Assembly: GCA_047967505.1 (NCBI GenBank)
Contig: CM106539.1
DNA: 64,000 nt
Reading direction: 5' to 3' (one strand)
Source: Dipteris shenzhenensis
Lineage: Eukaryota; Polypodiophyta; Polypodiopsida; Gleicheniales
A model generated the notes under the pieces. It was not told the DNA's origin. It saw nothing but the letters and a program-made list of their open reading frames with translations, and ran no database searches. A program made the translations under genes and the position numbers. Shown here in pieces: positions 61,685-64,000 of this stretch. Within the stretch, counting starts at the first letter, position 1, and every line of letters starts with the position of its first letter.

Positions 61685-62372
61685 TGTTAGAAATGACCCA
61701 ACAGAGGGTACGCATAGCGAAAAACTGATAGAATGCCGAGGATCTCACACAGTGTGGTGTGGGGTGTGGAATGACAAACTTCTTAACTTATGTGCATAGA
61801 TGTGCAAGTGAGTAAATAGACAATGCTCAAAGGTAAATATAGAAGCAACACTTTATATTTCCATCCGTCCAGAAACTAGGACAGGATACAATACCAAAAG
61901 GTTCTTCAACTACAAGCCTGGCACTTCTAGATCTCTGAGCCCGCGTGTTCCACCTCAAGCATATGTAGACTCTGCGCCTAGAGTGATCCTCTCCACCTTG
62001 CTGTCTGGAAACCAGTCTAGGTGGGCAGCCCTCTGAATGAGCTAAGTCTATAGGTCTCCATCCAAGTTCACCTCCAGGATGAGGCCCAACTGCTGCTGGT
62101 AGTGTTGCTCGTTTCTGCTCCTCAAAAGCTGCTCCAGATGATGATAAATGAGGGTTGGAGGCCCTCCTTTTATAGGGCACAAGGCTTGCCCCAAAAACCG
62201 ACCAGCAAACTGGCGGACCAGTCTGTGGCTGGTCCAGCCCTATTAGGGCTCACAACCCGGGGCCTTTTGAGCCCACTCTTCTAGGGCCTTGGCCCTCCAA
62301 TCAAGGCAAGGGCCCATCCTATATAAAAGCAGCTCCCTGCCTCCTGGCAGCCAATTTTGCTGCTCCAACCCA
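61685..62372 (-). repeat. Cop4 right (5') LTR, with extra segment
   Basis: 61685-61798 and 62306-62372 match the middle LTR (including CTATATAAA at about 62321). Between them is about 500 bp absent from the middle LTR. The outer end (TGTTGG on minus) is missing, so the LTR is truncated at about 62372. Confidence 0.7.
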
Positions 62373-62539
62373 ATCATATGTAGGCCTTTTTTGCTCTTCC
62401 CTCTAAAGGGCTGCTAACTATTAGGGAAGACCAACCTCTCACCGAAGAATCTCGTGTCTCCTAGAGCTAGCAAACGAGTGATATGAAACACTAATATTGG
62501 AAACACATACAAAGGAGAAGACACACCAACTTGCATATG
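62373..62539. other. unassigned spacer
   Basis: Nothing recognised. Confidence 0.3.
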
Positions 62540-63231
62540 AGAAACCCATATTTGCAATACTACCTCAATGAGGCCCTCCTCTACATAAAAGGCATCTCGA
62601 ATCTTGGTACGATCCTCTCAAGCGAGGCTAAGAGATCATCACAACCACTGGAAAGTGATATGAGGTGGAAACACCAGGAGAAATGCATAGTGATCCACCT
62701 CTATCTAATGCCCAATCATCAACATAAAACCTATCAGTCCAGGCATTATGGGCATTTGTGGTCATCAAGACCACTGGAAAGTGATCTGAGGTGGAAACAC
62801 TAGGAGAAATGCATAATGATCCATCTCTATCCAATGCCCAATCATCAACACAAACCTATCAATCCATGCATTATGGGCATTTGTGATCTCCTATTCGACC
62901 ATGAAAATAGAAGTGAATGTGAGCAAGCATGAAAGGCATCATCAAACCATGCATATTTGCCACACTAAACAGAAAAATGAAGGCATCCTAGGCTGCTCTT
63001 TCAAAGAATGAATGCCGCCTTTGCTACCCCCTTTCTTATCTGAGGGCAACTACTCCATGTTGAAGTCATCTCCAATAATCCACGAATCTGCAATGGGGAC
63101 CCAAGAGAGAAGTTCTTTTCAAAATTCCTCTATTGTTAGGGGCATATAGGTTGAGGAGACCAACCTTACGGCCCGCAATCAAAAGAATAATCCACCATAC
63201 CCTAGAAAGTATGATAATACCATGTTCAACC
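62540..63231 (-). pseudogene. LINE-A5 endonuclease fragment with internal duplication
   Basis: On minus: VGLLNLYAPNNR (about 63160-63130), LLSWVPIADSWIIGDDFNM (63115-63060), TDRFYVDDWALDRGGSLCIS and STSDHFPVV (62880-62640), the LINE-A endonuclease in order, as in LINE-A2. The segment 62635-62760 is tandemly repeated at 62761-62885 (period 125-126 bp). No RT follows. Cop5 starts at its right edge. Confidence 0.75.
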
Positions 63232-63585
63232 TGTTGAGATATCGAGCTCCACTCGCGATATGCCAGGGTGACTGTTGTGCATTTATGTCACTGACCTGTT
63301 AGCTGGAGATGCGGTTGGTACACCGCCCACGAATAATAGCTAGATGACAGCTATCCTTATCTACTCTAGTTTGTGGCTCAGTTAGTATGCCACCTTAGTT
63401 AGTTGAGTTTGGTTTGAGACCCACATATAGGGTTCTTCTATTTTCTTTGTACTAGAGTTTTTTTGGCTTACACAACCAAGAAGAGGAAAACTATTCTCAG
63501 CCTCCACCTTTGTGTGTATTCCCCCATTTGTGATTGTGAGAAAGCCGCAAGTGAGACTCCTTCCCTCTCTCCCACAATCTTCACA
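63232..63585 (+). repeat. Cop5 5' LTR
   Basis: Homologous to the Cop1 LTRs at both ends (TGTTGAGATATC...), longer by about 50 bp and more divergent in the middle. Confidence 0.85.
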
Positions 63586-63825
63586 TGGTATCAGAGCCTT
63601 GTTCGTGGTAAGGAGCTCAAGAAAGCAAGCCAAGTTCGTGGTGTCCTGGTAAGAGGACAAGTGTTGCTTTCCTATTTCGAGTTTGGGAGCAAATCTCTGC
63701 AGGTAGCACAGCCAGAAGTGCAGGAGTGCACTGTTTCAGATTGAGACGCCCTTTATTTTTCTGATTTGAGGCCGTTTCGGGGCCCGTTTTGAAGGCGGAA
63801 GTTCTTCACAGGCACTCAGAAAAAG

Positions 63826-64000
63826 GCATTGATGATGAGTTGGGTATTCCTTCTATTGTTACACCTGGAGTAAGGAAGACCAGGGATGTTTTGAGAGCAC
63901 CTGGAAGTGAGCCTATTTTGCACAGGTCTATCAGGGTTAGGTATCCTATGGATAGGCTAAAATATGATGGATTTACAGCCATTCACTATGCCTATATGGT
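63826..64000 (+). pseudogene. pol: Cop5 pol segment upstream of RT
   Basis: IDDELGIPSIVTPGVRKTRD, then HRSIRVRYPMDRLKYDGFTA and HYAYMV. It matches Cop1 LDEELGIPSVVTPGARKSRH and YPVDRLRYDGYTAHHYAYMV. This is the spacer between integrase and RT. The window ends inside it. Confidence 0.85.

Larger units (their letters stand above)
58771..62372 (-). mobile_element. Cop4, copia array with a shared LTR and no RT or IN
   Basis: On minus from right to left: LTR (about 62372-61685), primer site (61684-61672), gag (from 61491), an unfamiliar ORF (60600-59647), purine tract GAGAGGGGG, LTR (59608-59171), a second primer site TGGTATTAGAGCC (59170-59158), and a second gag start (58955-58771) that breaks off. 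So one LTR serves as 3' end of one unit and 5' end of the next. RT, RNase H and IN motifs are absent from both. Confidence 0.82.
63232..64000 (+). mobile_element. Cop5, internally deleted relative of Cop1 (runs off the window)
   Basis: 5' LTR 63232-63585 (TGTTGAGATATCGAGC...TTCACA, 354 bp), primer site TGGTATCAGAGCC at 63586, a leader matching Cop1, then a jump at about 63826 straight into pol just before RT. It has lost gag, protease and integrase. The 3' end lies outside the window. Confidence 0.88.

Noticed and set aside
1-64000. CRISPR array, rRNA or tRNA genes, bacterial operons
   Set aside because: No regularly spaced short repeats, no rRNA segments and no cloverleaf-like sequences were recognised; the content is eukaryotic retroelements.

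Overview
This window looks like intergenic DNA from a large, repeat-rich land-plant nuclear genome. The evidence is plant-type LINEs whose ORF1 carries a DUF4283-like domain and a zinc knuckle and whose ORF2 ends in zf-RVT, Ty1-copia elements primed by initiator Met tRNA (TGGTATCAGAGC), and a Tat-like Ty3-gypsy element with two RNase H domains. The species cannot be read from the sequence; a fern, lycophyte or gymnosperm is only a guess. I found no intact host gene, rRNA, tRNA or CRISPR array. Almost everything recognisable is a transposable element, and most copies are broken.

Layout. 1-10.7 kb: 5'-truncated LINE-A3 (minus), a decayed gypsy (Gyp1) lacking reverse transcriptase and integrase, about 2 kb of unrecognised sequence, and a young copia deletion derivative (Cop2, TSD AAGGG) whose LTR holds clustered DRE-type motifs and GC-rich hairpins. 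10.7-11.6 kb: end of another LINE type (LINE-D) with a GA-microsatellite tail. 11.6-34.7 kb: nested stack 1. LINE-A1 (minus) is split by LINE-A2 (plus, 12199-29936), flanked by a 13-bp TSD with one mismatch. LINE-A2 is itself split by the 9.5-kb gypsy Gyp2 (12991-22474) and by a gag-only copia element (TRG1, 23282-25922, perfect TSD CTACC). 34.9-51.2 kb: a second LINE-D copy, then nested stack 2. LINE-A4 (plus) is split by LINE-B1 (minus, about 35556-50698, 15-bp TSD with one mismatch). LINE-B1 is split by a very young copia, Cop1 (37657-43148, perfect TSD ATCTA, LTRs differing at one visible site), and by a second gag-only element, TRG2 (46408-49044). LINE-A4 ends at a hAT/Ac-like terminus. 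51.3-56.1 kb: LINE-B2 (minus), 3' truncated. 56.1-64 kb: a mosaic of a copia gag-PR-IN fragment (Cop3), a LINE endonuclease fragment (LINE-C), a copia array with a shared LTR and an unfamiliar ORF where pol should be (Cop4), a LINE endonuclease fragment (LINE-A5) and the 5' end of a deleted relative of Cop1 (Cop5).

How the parts relate. LINEs supply ORF1 RNA-binding protein and an endonuclease/RT; autonomous copia and gypsy elements supply Gag, PR, RT, RNase H and IN. The gag-only elements keep LTRs, a primer site, a polypurine tract and Gag, so they must rely on another element's Pol. The most interesting systems are this gag-only family, the copia with an unknown ORF in the pol position, and the stress-motif LTR of Cop2.
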